DNA of 51,684 nt, taken from assembly GCF_002917105.1 (NCBI RefSeq), contig NZ_PQFZ01000005.1:1-51684 (forward strand). Reading direction: 5' to 3'. The DNA is from Allobosea psychrotolerans (GTDB taxonomy: Bacteria; Pseudomonadota; Alphaproteobacteria; Rhizobiales; Beijerinckiaceae). A program made the position numbers and the translations under genes. Below, in pieces: positions 50,832 through 51,684 of the stretch. The stretch's first letter is position 1. Each line of letters starts with the position of its first letter. The notes beneath the pieces are model-generated. The model ran no database searches, had not been told where the DNA came from, and saw only the letters and a list, made by a program, of their open reading frames with translations.

Positions 50832-51119
50832 ATGAAAATCACTGAACCCGGTACGATCATCGACGACGACCCGAACGCTAAGCTGCGGCCCAAGCCTATG
50901 TCGCGAACAAGGCGGGTTGTATGTTTCGTTGTCGGGCTGGTCTTCTTGGCCTTCGTGCCAGTCGGGCTCGAGATATTCGCCGCCGGAATGAGGCCCGGCG
51001 GGGTGTTTTTCATGGCTGCACTCGGTTTCGGCTTTGCCGGCCTGGTGCTTATAGGTTCAGCGCTGTTCCCGAACGCGACTCTTGCCCGTGACAGCGTCGA
51101 CCGCCCCCGCAATCACTAG
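50832..51119 (+). CDS. Small two-span membrane protein
   Basis: A 95-residue protein with two membrane segments near residues 29-49 (VVCFVVGLVFLAFVPVGLEIF) and 57-78 (GVFFMAALGFGFAGLVLIGSAL). The basic RTRRVV before the first helix suggests the N terminus stays in the cytoplasm. Two helices with a hairpin topology would fit a holin or small accessory membrane protein, but the position near the tail genes does not prove it. Confidence 0.5.
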   Translation: MKITEPGTIIDDDPNAKLRPKPMSRTRRVVCFVVGLVFLAFVPVGLEIFAAGMRPGGVFFMAALGFGFAGLVLIGSALFPNATLARDSVDRPRNH

Positions 51120-51186
51120 GCTGTCGCCTGCACCGCCTGGAGCGTTGTCTTCACGCGAAGCGGCCTCCGGTTCGCTCGAAAATCCG

Positions 51187-51684
51187 CTAAGCCCCGCCCT
51201 CTCTTAGCAGCATCAGCAGCCGCTCTTCCAGGCTTTCGCCCGGCTGCGTCGCAGGAGGCCGCGGCGCGGTTGAGGCGCCAAGGCCCAAGATCGCCCGAGG
51301 GCCGCGCATACTGGCCGGCTCCATGGCGGCGGCGTTCTGCGCGTAGAGGGAGCTGTGTTGGCGTGTCGCCTCGTCGATCGCGTCAGGCCCCCGCTGCGAC
51401 AGCGCGTTCTGTCCCAGCCTAGCCAAGGCGCCGCCGCCCGGCACAGCCGAGCGAAAACCGTCGCCGCCGGCCAGCACAGTGTTGAGGGTCCGTAGGCCGT
51501 TGCCCGGTCCGCGGCCACCGCGACGACAAGCGGTCCGTTACCCGTATCGGCGGCGGGCTCATCGATCAGGACAGCGCCTGGAGGCGGTTCCGGCGCCATG
51601 GGCGCGGCCTTCGCATCGTCCGAGCCGGCAAGAACCGCTCCGCTAGCAGCAAGGCCGGCGGCGGGCGCCGCGATCGCGTTGAAC
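51187..51684 (-). CDS. Partial phage-type gene with a likely frameshift
   Basis: The 3' part of a minus-strand gene that runs off the window edge. From the edge inwards one frame reads FNAIAAPAAGLAASGAVLAG to MAPEPPPGAVLIDEPAADTG. A second frame from about 51,530 reads NGLRTLNTVLAGGDGFRSAV, then AIDEATRQHSSLYAQNAAAM and LEERLLMLLREGGA to the stop at 51187. Each piece is protein-like, while the first frame's continuation past about 51,500 is Arg/Ser/Trp/Cys-rich and looks non-coding. Either one base is missing or extra, a ribosomal frameshift is used, or these are two genes. No family recognised. Confidence 0.4.

Overview
The window is GC-rich chromosomal DNA from an alphaproteobacterium of the Hyphomicrobiales, most like the Bosea group. 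The assignment rests on gene content (DUF2865 protein, a short second-type glutamyl-tRNA synthetase, class II DAHP synthase, CreA, DUF2059 next to rpiA) and on intergenic repeats typical of that lineage. No species marker gene is present, so the genus is an inference.

Positions 1 to about 37,180 are mostly ordinary chromosome. In order they carry a cytochrome P450, an Atm1-type ABC exporter, a tightly coupled cysS / DUF559 / 38-codon ORF / cimA block, CreA, an FAH-family hydrolase divergent from a TakP-like TRAP binding protein, a CHAD protein, a MarR regulator, a DUF2865 protein, an MHS-type permease, gltX, nadE, an Omp25-like barrel protein, class II DAHP synthase, a secreted esterase, a broken PIN-domain toxin gene, gor coupled to an O-antigen-ligase-like gene, a tctCBA transport operon, DUF2059, rpiA, gabD and gph. 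The genes serve amino-acid and central metabolism, redox balance and organic-acid uptake. Several families of palindromic repeats sit between them. One is a 264-bp MITE-like element with perfect 24-bp inverted ends. Another family (three copies) has ends resembling IS5/IS427-type inverted repeats.

At 37,183 there is a tRNA-Val(CAC). From its 3' end to the window edge the content changes to small ORFan genes, an SRAP (HMCES/YedK-like) protein, a minus-strand phage lysis cassette (GH108 endolysin with a C-terminal membrane segment, inner spanin, overlapping outer-spanin lipoprotein, coiled-coil membrane protein), and a minus-strand tail-spike module. Between lysis and spike lies a lower-GC cassette of two SAM methyltransferases and a sulfotransferase-TPR fusion, with two near-identical perfect palindromes flanking one intergenic gap. 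I read this half as one side of a prophage or phage-derived island that probably integrated at the tRNA. No integrase and no second att site lie within the window.

The most unusual items are the sulfotransferase/methyltransferase cassette with its paired palindromes inside the phage region, the four-gene stop/start-overlapped chain that includes an undescribed 38-codon ORF directly before cimA, and the small-protein paralogue pair in the island.
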